A stretch of 64,000 bases of DNA from Acetobacter musti (GCF_011516835.1 NZ_WOTB01000014.1:58258-122257); one strand, 5' to 3'; positions 45,127-54,110 are shown, counted from the stretch's first letter. The notes: generated from the sequence alone by a model not told the origin. Numbers and translations: made by a program.

Positions 45127-46020
45127 ATGACAGGCGCTGATACGATCAGGCTGAAGACCAATCTGGCGGATTATCCGGTGACGAAGGCCATGAAAGATGG
45201 TCGCGTTGCTTCGGACATTGTCGATCTCGATTTTTGCGGACCGAAGGAAGCGCATAACGGCTTCAAGGCGATGCTGCGTGAAGGCGCGTATGATTGCGGT
45301 GAGCTGGCGATCGTGACCTATCTGCAGGCAAAAGTGTATGGCAAGCCGTTTGTGCTTCTGCCTGCGCCGATTTCCGGACGCTTTCAGCATCATTGCGCCG
45401 GTTTCAATAAAGAACTGTTTGATCTGAAGCCGAAGGATATTGAGGGGAGGCGGGTTGGCGTCCGGACCTATGCGCAGACGACCGGCCTCTGGGTGCGGGG
45501 GATTCTGCAGCATGAATACGGCGTCGATCTTGATAAGGTCACATGGATGACGACGGGAGACGGGCATCTGGCTGAATACACTGATCCTCCGAACTGCGAG
45601 CGTCTGCCGAAAGGTTCGGATATTGGCCAGATGATGCTGGATGGCGAACTGGTGGCGACATTGCAGGGGGTTGATCTGCCTAAAGATCCGCGTGTGCAGC
45701 TTCTGATTCCGGATGCGAAAAATGCCGCGAGAGCGTGGTATGAGCGTGAAAAGGTTGTGCCGATCAACCATATGTTCGTTGTGCATCAGGATATTTCACG
45801 TCAGCGGCCTGATGTTGTCCGTGAGATTTTCCGGATGATCGTGGAGAGCCGCAAACTGACCGAAGGAGGCGTGCCCGATCCGTTTCCGCCGATCGGTCTG
45901 GAGGCGAACCGGAAAGGGCTGCAGCTGGCTATTGACTGGGCGTTTGAGCAGAAGATCATTCCTTATAAAATGGCGGTGGATGATCTGTTCGATGAAACGA
46001 CGGCTGCTCTTGAATCTTGA
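45127..46020 (+). CDS. 4,5-dihydroxyphthalate decarboxylase-like protein 2
   Basis: A 297-residue homologue of the protein at 34278, without a signal peptide. Shared blocks include YDCGELAIVTYLQAKVYG, FQHHCAGFNKELFDLKPKDIEGRRVGVRTYAQTTGLW, KVTWMTTGDGHL and VPINHMFVVHQDI. Compared with copy 1, the segment after the conserved RVGVRTY block diverges, so the two may act on different acids or form a hetero-oligomer. It ends the co-directional run that starts at 39254 and converges on the extradiol dioxygenase gene. Confidence 0.75.
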   Translation: MTGADTIRLKTNLADYPVTKAMKDGRVASDIVDLDFCGPKEAHNGFKAMLREGAYDCGELAIVTYLQAKVYGKPFVLLPAPISGRFQHHCAGFNKELFDLKPKDIEGRRVGVRTYAQTTGLWVRGILQHEYGVDLDKVTWMTTGDGHLAEYTDPPNCERLPKGSDIGQMMLDGELVATLQGVDLPKDPRVQLLIPDAKNAARAWYEREKVVPINHMFVVHQDISRQRPDVVREIFRMIVESRKLTEGGVPDPFPPIGLEANRKGLQLAIDWAFEQKIIPYKMAVDDLFDETTAALES

Positions 46021-46049
46021 TCAGGACACGCTGTTTTTGTATGGGGCGG

Positions 46050-46205
46050 GGTGACTTTTCGGGGCTTTGCCCCGGGCCCCACAAAGGGACCCGGTCCCTT
46101 TGATCCCGGTTTTGTTAAAATATAAAGGGGTGAAGGGGTCTGCGACCCCTTTCGGGTGCAGGGCAGCGCCCTGCTGTGTCTGTCGTTTGCAAAATATATT
46201 GCGGA
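46050..46205. repeat. Hairpin repeat family 1, head-to-head pair f
   Basis: An inverted copy (GGGGCTTTGCCCC, CACAAAGGGACCCGGTCCCTTTG, ATCCCGG) is joined through GTTAAAATATAAA to a direct copy with a changed stem (AAGGGGTCTGCGACCCCTT) and tail (CTGTCGTTTGCAAAATATA). The whole unit is about 150 bp between convergent genes. Confidence 0.8.
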
Positions 46206-46252
46206 AGAAGGGTGAGGACGCAGACGGGTAAATCCCGAAGCTGGTGGTGACA

Positions 46253-46300
46253 CAAAAAAGTCCTGCACCGGAAAGTTTCCGGTGCAGGACTTTTGTGTTT
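46253..46300. terminator. Bidirectional terminator between convergent genes
   Basis: AAAAGTCCTGCACCGGAAA and its exact complement TTTCCGGTGCAGGACTTTT flank a single G. The A-run on one side and T-run on the other fit termination in both directions, serving the 45127 operon and the minus-strand dioxygenase. Confidence 0.9.
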
Positions 46301-46310
46301 TGCTGGTCGT

Positions 46311-47294
46311 CTAACGCTGCGATGTCCACCGCGCTATGGTGCCGCCTGCCGGTGTAATGCCGTCGAACAGTGTCATTTCCTCTCTCCAGCGCTGGGGAGG
46401 GCCGTCGCCCCATGGGACGAGGGACACGCCATCGGTTGAATCCCATACGTTTGGCTGGTCTTCCGGGTCCATGAACTGCATGGGGGGCAGGCCGAACTCG
46501 ATCCGGTTGCCGTCCGGGTCTCTGAAATAGGTGAAGATGCCATTGGGGGGGCCGTGCCGTCCGGGGCCATATTCGACATGGCGGCCATAGCCGAGATTGG
46601 CGGCGATGTCGCAGGCACGGAACATGGCCTGCAGGTCTGAGACGATGAAAGCGACATGATGCAGGCGCGGGCCGGCGCCCTGGGCGAGCACCAGATCATG
46701 CGGATTGTTCTTACGTGTAAGGAAGATGCTGAGAAGCCGCCCTGTATCGACATGTGTTGTGTATTTCGAAGGGCGGAATCCGAGTGCCATGAACTTACCG
46801 GCCGTTGCTCCGACATCGGGTATGACGCACTGATAGTGGTCGAGGCGAAGCGCCCGTCCGCCTTTCTGCGCCGGAAAATTATTGAGCAGGCGTGGCAGAA
46901 CGGGCATCGAGGAGCAGAGCTCGACGGGGGGCGTGCCTTCACCGAACGTCGTCAGAAGGGTCGGTCCCTGATAAGGCCGTTCCACGAATGTGGCGGTGCC
47001 GCCGGCTGCGATAATATGTTCCTGCGCGCGATGAAGATCGTCTTCGGACGCCACACGCATGCCGACACATTCCGCCGCGGGTGTATCGCGTCTGCGCATG
47101 AGGACGACGCTGTGATGGCAGGCTTCTTCTATGCCGCGCAGATAGGCGGTGTCCGAATCCTGGTCGCTGACGACCAGACCGAGAATTTCCGTATAGAATC
47201 TGAGGCTTGTTTCGAGATCCGTCACGAAATACCGGACATGGCTGGAACGGGTAATATTGAACGGGGGATTTTTGACGACACTGGGTATGCTCAT
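46311..47294 (-). CDS. VOC-family extradiol (catechol 2,3-dioxygenase-like) ring-cleavage dioxygenase
   Basis: A 327-residue type I extradiol dioxygenase with two vicinal-oxygen-chelate modules: SHVRYFVTDLETSLRFYTEILGLVV in the first, and LDHYQCVIPDVGATAGKFMALGF with RLHHVAFIVSDL in the second. The expected iron ligands are His in LDHYQC, His in RLHHVAF and Glu in GNRIEFGLPP. It opens a catechol ring next to one hydroxyl. AGAGG lies 5 bases before the ATG. It is transcribed toward the operon that ends at 46020 and so needs its own promoter. It differs from LigAB, the usual dioxygenase upstream of LigJ. Confidence 0.85.
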   Translation of the reverse strand: MSIPSVVKNPPFNITRSSHVRYFVTDLETSLRFYTEILGLVVSDQDSDTAYLRGIEEACHHSVVLMRRRDTPAAECVGMRVASEDDLHRAQEHIIAAGGTATFVERPYQGPTLLTTFGEGTPPVELCSSMPVLPRLLNNFPAQKGGRALRLDHYQCVIPDVGATAGKFMALGFRPSKYTTHVDTGRLLSIFLTRKNNPHDLVLAQGAGPRLHHVAFIVSDLQAMFRACDIAANLGYGRHVEYGPGRHGPPNGIFTYFRDPDGNRIEFGLPPMQFMDPEDQPNVWDSTDGVSLVPWGDGPPQRWREEMTLFDGITPAGGTIARWTSQR

Positions 47295-47842
47295 GAATAC
47301 CTCTGATTCCGATCCGGGCGCACATTGCAGGGACTGTCGGGGCAGAAGCTGCCGGGAGCATCATCTGCTCCTCTTTCCCGATGGTTCTGCTGCGGATGTC
47401 GCCGCTCTCGTTTCACCCTTTCGTCAGGGTACCGATGATTCACTTATGATTTTTGCGCCGGGCAGGGGGCATTCGTTCTGATGCGGGGGAAATAGAAAAG
47501 AAGCCGGAAGGAGGCGTCTGGTTTTCCGTTGATTGTAGGGGAGGTGCCGGGATCGTCGTGGTGATCGGATGTACTGGGCTGCCATGAAGGCGTGCATAGA
47601 TGGGCCGGCGCGGTGAAAGGCGGAGATGATCCGGCGTGTGACTGGCGTCTGGGTCAGGAGTCCGGCGATATTTCCGATTTGTGTTCTGGTCGCCGTCATT
47701 GTCTGCCGTTGGATAGGAAGCGGTTCGCCTGGGGTCTGGAGATCATTTTGATCCGGCGGAATTTTTTACCGGCCTGATGCAGATCGCTTGCCGTCCGTTG
47801 CGCCTGTGCTATGCGTGCGCCCGCGGAGGACGCTGACACATT
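47295..47842. other. Intergenic region, no gene seen
   Basis: About 550 bp between divergent genes, so both promoters should be here. No hairpin repeat of either family and no supported frame. Plus-strand frames of 60-75 codons lack initiation signals. Confidence 0.4.
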
Positions 47843-49057
47843 ATGATGAAAAACAAATTTCTGGCCGGCGCTGCGATGGCAGCCCTTCTCGGCATCTGCT
47901 CTTTTGCGCCAGCCGGTGCCCAGACATCTGATCCGGCAGCGGGCTCGCGGGTGAACGCGCCGGCTGCCACGGTCGGGCCGGTTCAGACCATTCCGGGCAT
48001 GCCGCCGGTGGTCAATCCGAACAACATCTATTCGGAGGCGCGGCCGGACAATATTGCGCCGGAAGTGGTGAAAGATCCGGCGCGGATCTATGTGCCGAAT
48101 CTGCGTTCGAATGATGTGTATGTCATTGATCCGGCCAGCATGACGGTCGTGGATCGCTTCCCGGTCGGGCGCAGCCCGCAGCATGTCGTTCCGTCCTGGG
48201 ATCTGCGGACTCTCTGGGCGACCAATAATGCCGAGGGCACCACTCAGGGCAGTCTGACGCCGATCGATCCGCGCACCGGCAAGCCCGGTCCGGCGGTTCC
48301 GGTCGATGATCCGTACAACATGTATTTCACGCCGGACGGGAAGTCGGCGATCGTTGTGGCCGAGGCCCGCAAGCGGCTCGATTTCCGCGATCCGCACACG
48401 ATGGCGATGCAGGGTTCCGTCGAGGCGCCGGAATGTCGCGGGATCAACCATGCGGCGTTCTCCATTGACGGCCGCTATGCGATCTTCACCTGTGAGTTCG
48501 GTGGCATGGTGGCGAAGGTCGATACCGTCAACCGTCAGCTGCTTGGCTATCTGAAGCTTTCCACCGGCGGCATGCCGCAGGACATTCTGGCCGCGCCGAA
48601 CGGGAAGACTTTCTACGTGGCCGATATGCATGCGGACGGCGTTTTCGTCCTGGATGGCGACACGTTTAAGGAGATCGGCTTCATTCATACGGGTGTTGGC
48701 ACGCACGGGATTTATCCAAGCCGTGACGACACTGTGATGTATGTGGCGAATCGCGGGTCGCATAAGGTTCACGGGCCGCGTCACAGCAAGGATGGCAGCG
48801 TGTCGGTGATCGATTTCACGACGAATAAGGTGATTAAGACCTGGCCGATTCCGGGCGGTGGCAGCCCGGATATGGGGAATGTCAGCGCTGACGGAAAGCT
48901 GCTGTGGCTGTCCGGTCGTTTTGACGATGTGGTGTATGCCATCGACACGACGACGGGCCAGATGAAGATCATTCCGGTTGGCGCGGAGCCGCACGGGCTG
49001 ACGGTGTGGCCGCAGCCGGGACGGTATTCTGTCGGGCATACGGGGATCATGCGCTGA
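47843..49057 (+). CDS. Secreted YVTN-type beta-propeller protein
   Basis: A 404-residue exported protein with a signal peptide (KNKFLAGAAMAALLGICSFAPAGA). The mature part consists of repeated propeller blades: IYVPNLRSNDVYVIDPASMTVVDRF, MYFTPDGKSAIVV, FSIDGRYAIFTCEFGGMVAKVD, FYVADMHADGVFVLD, VMYVANRGSHKVH and LLWLSGRFDDVVYAIDTTTGQM. These are YVTN/YncE-like repeats. No heme-binding CxxCH or catalytic residue set is seen, so it is probably a periplasmic binding or scaffold protein rather than an enzyme. A family 1 repeat pair follows it. Confidence 0.78.
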   Translation: MMKNKFLAGAAMAALLGICSFAPAGAQTSDPAAGSRVNAPAATVGPVQTIPGMPPVVNPNNIYSEARPDNIAPEVVKDPARIYVPNLRSNDVYVIDPASMTVVDRFPVGRSPQHVVPSWDLRTLWATNNAEGTTQGSLTPIDPRTGKPGPAVPVDDPYNMYFTPDGKSAIVVAEARKRLDFRDPHTMAMQGSVEAPECRGINHAAFSIDGRYAIFTCEFGGMVAKVDTVNRQLLGYLKLSTGGMPQDILAAPNGKTFYVADMHADGVFVLDGDTFKEIGFIHTGVGTHGIYPSRDDTVMYVANRGSHKVHGPRHSKDGSVSVIDFTTNKVIKTWPIPGGGSPDMGNVSADGKLLWLSGRFDDVVYAIDTTTGQMKIIPVGAEPHGLTVWPQPGRYSVGHTGIMR

Positions 49058-49129
49058 TCTGAGCGCCTGACGGGCAGGGCTCCAGAACCGGAAAGGGTTT
49101 GGGTCTTTGTAAATACGGGAGCGGTGGTT

Positions 49130-49270
49130 TTCAGGGCTTTGCCCCGAACCCCACAAAGGGACGCGGTCCCTTTGATCCCTGTTTATTAAATAAAAAGGGG
49201 TGAAGGGGTCTGCGATCCCTTCCGGGTGCAGGGCAGAGCCCTGCTCTGTCTTCTGTTTGCAAAGTATACA
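49130..49270. repeat. Hairpin repeat family 1, head-to-head pair g
   Basis: Same arrangement as the pair at 46050: an inverted unit (CACAAAGGGACGCGGTCCCTTTG), the spacer TTTATTAAATAAAA, then a direct unit (GGTCTGCGATCCCTT with GGGCAGAGCCCTG) and the tail TTCTGTTTGCAAAGTATACA. The direct unit of the pair has lost stem pairing in one arm. Confidence 0.78.
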
Positions 49271-49284
49271 GACGCCCTGCTTTT

Positions 49285-49350
49285 TTTACCTGACAAATCG
49301 GGATCAAAGGGACCGGGTCCCTTTGTGGGGTCCGGGGCAACGCCCCGCAA
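49285..49350 (+). repeat. Hairpin repeat family 1, copy h
   Basis: Third unit in tandem with the pair g: CAAATCGGGATCAAAGGGACCGGGTCCCTTTG, then GGGGTCCGGGGCAACGCCCC. Three units within 220 bp. Confidence 0.8.
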
Positions 49351-49606
49351 ACTGCTACACTGCATTGGGAGGCTTTCACGGGCAGTCCTGAAGCCCGAAA
49401 GGGAACGCTTTCTCCGATCCCGATTATTTTATGACGGGAACAGCTCAGGGGCAGAACGCGTGTGAGCGGGCAGATTCTGTCGGTTTTGCGATCTCTGAAA
49501 GACGTTCCGGGTAAAACATGGACCAGTTGTTCCGGCTTTTTGCCTCTTGGCGAAAGGTTCGGTGTCGTTACAATCGCCTTCTTTCCGATGTAACGAAGAC
49601 CCAGAC
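49351..49606. other. Intergenic region upstream of the S10 peptidase
   Basis: No gene recognised. It should contain the peptidase promoter. The peptidase frame is open from 49547, but the extra codons precede the signal peptide. Confidence 0.35.
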
Positions 49607-51265
49607 ATGATGCATTTTTCCGCTCGTCGCCTTCTTGCTCTTTCAGCCTCTTTTGCCATCCTCGCATCGGTGCCGCTTTCGGCGTCTCCGGGGTGGGCCG
49701 ATGAGGCCGCGAAACCGGCGAAATCCGCCCCGGCCGAGACGAAGAAGGACGACAGCCCGTTTTCCTTTAAGCCGCAGCAGACGGTCAGCGACGGCACGGT
49801 GACGATCCGTGGTCAGAGAATTGCCTATCAGGCGGTTGCGGGGACGCTGATCGTTCACCCGAAAGGCTGGGATGACGCGGCGCCGGAGAAGACGACGAAG
49901 CCGGAAGAGGAGCCGGTCGCGTCGATGTTCTATGTTGCGTATTTTAAGAAGGGTGTGCCGGCGGCGTCCCGTCCGATTACGTTCGTCTATAATGGCGGAC
50001 CTGGTTCGGCGACCGTGTGGCTGCATATGGGTGCCTTTGGTCCGCGTCGGATTCAGACTGCTGACGACACGCATACGCCGGCGGCGCCTTACAGGCTGGT
50101 CGATAATGATGACAGTCTGCTCGATGTCACCGATCTGGTGTTTATCGATGCGCCGGGCACCGGCTTCGGCCGTCTGGGGGGCAAGGATAAGGATAAGGCG
50201 TTTTACGGCACCGATCCGGACGCGCGGGCCTTTACGGATTTCATCGCTCAGTTCCTGGGCCGTTATAAGCGCTACAACTCACCGAAATTTCTCTTTGGCG
50301 AGAGCTATGGCACGACCCGGTCGGGGATTGTCGCCAACATGCTGGCGGAGGACAAAAGCATCGATCTGAATGGTGTGATGCTGCTGTCCCAGATTCTGAA
50401 TTACGACAACACGATCGACCGTCCGGCGGCCAATCCGGGCATGGATATGCCTTATGTGCTGGCGCTGCCGAGTTTCGCTGCCACGGCGTGGTATCATAAG
50501 AAACTGTCGCCGATGCCGTCCGATCTGCCTGCGTTCCTTCGTGAGGTCGAGCATTTCGCGCTGAACGATTACAATTCGGCGCTGCAGCAGGGCACGGCGC
50601 TGCCGGAGGCGAAGTTTAACGAGATCGCCGATAAGCTGCATCAGTATACGGGTCTGCCGGTGGATTACCTCAGGCATGCGAATCTGCGTGTCGATGGCGG
50701 CGAGTTCGAGAAAACGCTGCTTGGTGAGGACGGGATCGACACGGGGCGTCTGGACAGCCGGTTCTCCGGATTCTCGATCGATCCGCTCTCGCAGCACCCT
50801 TATTACGACCCGATGGGTTCGGCGCTGGGTTCAGCCTATCTGTCCGCCTTCAACGATTATGCCCGCGAAGTGCTGCATTATGGCGGCGACACCGCGACCG
50901 GACCGTATGAGGAATACAAGCCCAGCGCGCATTCCATCGGGAAATGGGATTTCCATCACGAGCAGCCGGGTATGCCGTCATCGAAGCGCGGCGTTCCGAA
51001 CGTGCTGCCGGATCTGGCGGATGCGATGAAGCAGAATCCGGCGCTGAAAGTGCAGCTTAATCAGGGGTATTTCGATCTCGGGACGCCGTATTTCGAGGGT
51101 GTTTATGAGATGAATCACCTGCCCATTCCGCGTAAGCTGGCGGGGAATATCGAGATTCACCAGTATATGTCGGGCCACATGGTCTACACGCATGCTCCGG
51201 CTCTGAAAGAGTTGCATGACAATGCGGCGGCCTTCATTCGCGCCAACGACAATCTTCCGAACTGA
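49607..51265 (+). CDS. Secreted serine carboxypeptidase (peptidase family S10)
   Basis: A 552-residue exported protease. The start at 49607 (MMHFSARR) gives a signal peptide ending near GWA-DEAAK; the ribosome-binding site is weak. Family S10 landmarks: the oxyanion segment TFVYNGGPGSATVWLHMGAFG, the nucleophile in FLFGESYGTTRSG, the Asp region in QGYFDLGTPYF and the His in YMSGHMVY. The triad Ser-Asp-His is complete. Bacterial S10 enzymes remove C-terminal amino acids from peptides in the periplasm or outside the cell. A Lys/Ala-rich linker precedes the catalytic domain. Confidence 0.9.
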   Translation: MMHFSARRLLALSASFAILASVPLSASPGWADEAAKPAKSAPAETKKDDSPFSFKPQQTVSDGTVTIRGQRIAYQAVAGTLIVHPKGWDDAAPEKTTKPEEEPVASMFYVAYFKKGVPAASRPITFVYNGGPGSATVWLHMGAFGPRRIQTADDTHTPAAPYRLVDNDDSLLDVTDLVFIDAPGTGFGRLGGKDKDKAFYGTDPDARAFTDFIAQFLGRYKRYNSPKFLFGESYGTTRSGIVANMLAEDKSIDLNGVMLLSQILNYDNTIDRPAANPGMDMPYVLALPSFAATAWYHKKLSPMPSDLPAFLREVEHFALNDYNSALQQGTALPEAKFNEIADKLHQYTGLPVDYLRHANLRVDGGEFEKTLLGEDGIDTGRLDSRFSGFSIDPLSQHPYYDPMGSALGSAYLSAFNDYAREVLHYGGDTATGPYEEYKPSAHSIGKWDFHHEQPGMPSSKRGVPNVLPDLADAMKQNPALKVQLNQGYFDLGTPYFEGVYEMNHLPIPRKLAGNIEIHQYMSGHMVYTHAPALKELHDNAAAFIRANDNLPN

Positions 51266-51544
51266 GTGGGTAGCCGGGCGTCTGTCGCGCCTGGTCCTGC
51301 GGGGACGTGTGCCTGCCCCGTCTGGCAGACGGGGGCTCAAACCACGCGTATCTGCTGTGCTTTGTCCCCGGTTCGGAGCAGATTCGCGTAAATTATTGCT
51401 GGTATAAGACGGCGCTTGCCCTTAAAACCGCGTGCCAGTTTGCCCGGCAACCCGGCGTGCGCCTGCCGGACAGGTCTCGTACGGCCAGACGGCCCCTGTT
51501 TCCGACTGCGTCGCGCCCCTGAACCCATCACGGAGAGGTCCTCC

Positions 51545-52423
51545 ATGTCCGAAACGCTGACGCGCCTTGCCCCCGAACTGGCCCCTTCCGGCCTGCTGCC
51601 GGTTGAAGGCCATGAAGGCGTGTGGCACCTGGCCGCGCCGACGAAGGAATACCCGCATCTTTACCCGGCCGAAGTGCTGACGGTGCATCACTGGACGGAT
51701 CGTCTGTTCAGTTTCACCACAACGCGCGATCCGGCCCTGCGGTTCGAAAACGGTCAGTTCGCGATGATCGGTATCGAGGTTGAGGGCAAGCCGCTGCTGC
51801 GGGCGTATTCCATCGCTTCCGCGAACTATGAAGATCACATGGAGTTCCTCTCCATTGCTGTGCCGGATGGTCCGCTGACCTCACGGCTGCGGCATGTGAA
51901 AGTCGGGGATACGGTGCTGATCGGCCGCAAGCCTGTCGGCACGCTGCTGCTCGATAATCTGCGTCCGGGACGGAATCTGTATTTCCTCTCCACGGGCACC
52001 GGTCTGGCGCCGTTCATGAGCCTGATCCGCGATCCGGAGTGCTACGAGCGCTACGACAACGTCATTCTGACGCATACGGTGCGCATTAAGAGCGAACTGG
52101 CGTATCAGAGATATATCAGCGCCGATCTGCGTGAGCATGAGTTCCTGGGCGAGTATATCAGTGAGAAGCTGCGCTATTATCCGGCTGTGACGCGTGAGGA
52201 ATTCGAGGTGACGGACCGGATCACCACGCTGATTGAGAACGGTAAGATCTTCCGGGATCTGAATGTGCCGGAGCTTGATCCGGAGCATGACCGGGTGATG
52301 ATCTGCGGATCGCCGGAAATGCTGGCCGATACGGAGAAGCTGCTGGAGGCGCGCGGGTTCGATGAGGGCAACAACTCCCGTCCTGGGGCTTATGTCGTCG
52401 AGAAGGCGTTCGCTGAGCGCTGA
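51545..52423 (+). CDS. fpr: Ferredoxin/flavodoxin-NADP+ reductase
   Basis: Moves electrons between NADPH and ferredoxin or flavodoxin, supporting biosynthesis and oxidative-stress defence. The 292 residues match the FpR class. FAD-binding blocks: RAYSIASANYEDHMEFLSIAV and GPLTSRLRHVKVGD; the NADP side has LYFLSTGTGLAPFMSLIRDPE and DRVMICGSPEMLADTEKLLE; the C-terminus reads GAYVVEKAFAER. ATG 51545 has GGAGAGG about 8 bases upstream; the open frame begins earlier at 51416 without support. It seems to be transcribed alone, with a repeat after it. Confidence 0.94.
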   Translation: MSETLTRLAPELAPSGLLPVEGHEGVWHLAAPTKEYPHLYPAEVLTVHHWTDRLFSFTTTRDPALRFENGQFAMIGIEVEGKPLLRAYSIASANYEDHMEFLSIAVPDGPLTSRLRHVKVGDTVLIGRKPVGTLLLDNLRPGRNLYFLSTGTGLAPFMSLIRDPECYERYDNVILTHTVRIKSELAYQRYISADLREHEFLGEYISEKLRYYPAVTREEFEVTDRITTLIENGKIFRDLNVPELDPEHDRVMICGSPEMLADTEKLLEARGFDEGNNSRPGAYVVEKAFAER

Positions 52424-52479
52424 GGCGTTCAGGGCTCTGCTCTGACGGCTGCCGGAGGATGCGGACTTCCGGAATTATT

Positions 52480-52545
52480 TTGTTAAACTAAACAGGGTGC
52501 AGGGACCTGCGGTCCCTGCCGGGTCCGGGCAACGCCCGGATAAAT
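52480..52545 (+). repeat. Hairpin repeat family 1, variant copy i
   Basis: TTGTTAAACTAAACAGGGTGCAGGGACCTGCGGTCCCTGC, then GGGTCCGGGCAACGCCCGG. It has the same architecture as the other copies, but the stem is now GCAGGGAC/GTCCCTGC: sequence changed, pairing kept. Confidence 0.75.
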
Positions 52546-52575
52546 GCCGCTTCCAGACGAAATTCCGGAGAAAAG

Positions 52576-53973
52576 ATGTCCCAGAACAGAACCTACGACG
52601 TCGATCTCCTGGTCATCGGCGCCGGATCGGGCGGGGTTCGCTGCGCCCGGATCGCGGCCGGTCATGGCGCGCGGGTTGCTGTGGTGGAGGGGCGTCACTG
52701 GGGCGGGACCTGCGTCAATCTCGGCTGCGTGCCGAAAAAACTCATGGTTCAGGCCAGCGAGTACGGCGATTACGTGGCGGACAGTCATGGCTTCGGCTGG
52801 GATACTGAGCGGGGCCATTTCGACTGGGCGAAGCTGATCGCGGCGAAGGATCGCGAGATTCACCGGCTGAATGGCATCTATGTCTCGATGCTGGAGAAGG
52901 CCGGTGTGCGGCTGATTACCGGACATGCCCGGTTTGAGGATGCGCATACCATCGTCACCACGCCGACCGGGCTTGATCCGGAGGCGAAGCCGGAGCGGAT
53001 CACGGCGGAACGCATCGTCATCGCGACGGGATCGGCGCCGTCGAAACTGCCGGTTGTGGGGGCTGAACTGGCGATTTCGTCGGATGAGGTGTTCGGTCTG
53101 CCAGCCATGCCGCGCCGGATCTGCATTATTGGCGCGGGTTATATTGGCATTGAGTTTGCCGGGATTTTTGCCGGGCTTGGCGCGGAAGTCGATCTGGTTT
53201 ACCGGCAGGAGCTGCCGCTGCGCGGGTTTGACGAGGATCTGCGCGGCGCTCTGCATGAGGCCATTGGTCAGCGTGGCGTGCGTCAGCATGAGAAGGCCAG
53301 CCCGGTGCGCATCGCCCGTGAGGGTGAGGGGCTTGTGGTCACGCTGGATAATGGCGCACGCATTGCGGCGGACTGTGTGCTGATGGCCACCGGCCGTCAT
53401 CCGAAGACGGAAAAGCTGGGTCTGGATATGACGCGAGTCCGCACGACGGAAGACGGGCGGATTGAGATTGACCGTCACTTCGAGACGACGGAGCCGGGTG
53501 TTTTCGCGATCGGCGATGTCACCAATCGCCTGAATCTGACTCCGGTGGCGATTGCCGAGGGGCATATCCTTGCGGATCGGCTGTATGGCGATCATGCGCG
53601 GGAATGGTCTTTCGACACCACGCCGAAAGCCGTTTTCTTCACGCCGCCTCTGGCCAGTGTGGGTCTGTCGGAGGCTGAGGCGGCGGAGCGGGGCGTGACG
53701 GATATCTATCTCTCGAAGTTCCGCCCGATGCGGCATACGCTGAGTGGCCGGGAGCGGCGCACACTGATGAAGCTGGTGGTCGATCAGGCGACGCAGAAGG
53801 TTGTCGGCGCGCATATGCTTGGCGAGGACGCGCCTGAGATCATGCAGGGGCTGGCGGTCGCGATTACTGCCGGGCTGCGCAAGGCTGATTTCGACCGGAC
53901 GATCGGTATTCATCCGACGGCGGCGGAAGAGTTCGTCACGATGCGGACACGGACGCGCGTTTCCGGGGACTGA
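52576..53973 (+). CDS. gor: Glutathione-disulfide reductase
   Basis: Reduces oxidised glutathione with NADPH. A 465-residue flavoenzyme of the pyridine nucleotide-disulfide oxidoreductase family: the FAD motif LLVIGAGSGGVRCARIAA, the redox-active disulfide in GGTCVNLGCVPKKLM, the NADPH domain ICIIGAGYIGIEFAGIFAGLG, the second FAD motif GVFAIGDVTNRLNLTPVAI, and the C-terminal active-site HPTAAEEFVTMR. The GCVPKK form separates it from mercuric and lipoamide reductases. ATG 52576 lies soon after repeat copy i. It neighbours the NADP reductase gene fpr, a loose redox grouping. Confidence 0.95.
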   Translation: MSQNRTYDVDLLVIGAGSGGVRCARIAAGHGARVAVVEGRHWGGTCVNLGCVPKKLMVQASEYGDYVADSHGFGWDTERGHFDWAKLIAAKDREIHRLNGIYVSMLEKAGVRLITGHARFEDAHTIVTTPTGLDPEAKPERITAERIVIATGSAPSKLPVVGAELAISSDEVFGLPAMPRRICIIGAGYIGIEFAGIFAGLGAEVDLVYRQELPLRGFDEDLRGALHEAIGQRGVRQHEKASPVRIAREGEGLVVTLDNGARIAADCVLMATGRHPKTEKLGLDMTRVRTTEDGRIEIDRHFETTEPGVFAIGDVTNRLNLTPVAIAEGHILADRLYGDHAREWSFDTTPKAVFFTPPLASVGLSEAEAAERGVTDIYLSKFRPMRHTLSGRERRTLMKLVVDQATQKVVGAHMLGEDAPEIMQGLAVAITAGLRKADFDRTIGIHPTAAEEFVTMRTRTRVSGD

Positions 53974-53984
53974 AGGGTGGGCGG

Positions 53985-54110
53985 GGGTTTTCCGGGCTCC
54001 GCCCGGACCCGGCAAAGGTCGCGAACCTTTGCAAACCATTTTATAAACAAACCGGGGTGCAGGGGCCTGTGGTCCCTGCCGGGGTTCGGGGCGGAGCCCT
54101 GAGTGACCGG
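53985..54110. repeat. Hairpin repeat family 1, head-to-head pair j
   Basis: Inverted unit (GGGCTCCGCCC, GCAAAGGTCGCGAACCTTTGC), the spacer ATTTTATAAACAAA, then a direct variant unit (GGTGCAGGGGCCTGTGGTCCCTGC, GGGGCGGAGCCC). It lies between gor and amtB. Confidence 0.78.

Noticed and set aside
46021..46446. Minus-strand frames reading GIKGTGSLCGARG or GSKGPGPFVGPGAKP through repeats, also near 11619, 49131 and 53910
   Set aside because: The shared peptide is the translation of the family 1 hairpin repeat, not a conserved protein.
47257..47481. 74-codon frame upstream of the beta-propeller gene
   Set aside because: Overlaps the start of the dioxygenase gene on the other strand, no ribosome-binding site, no domain.
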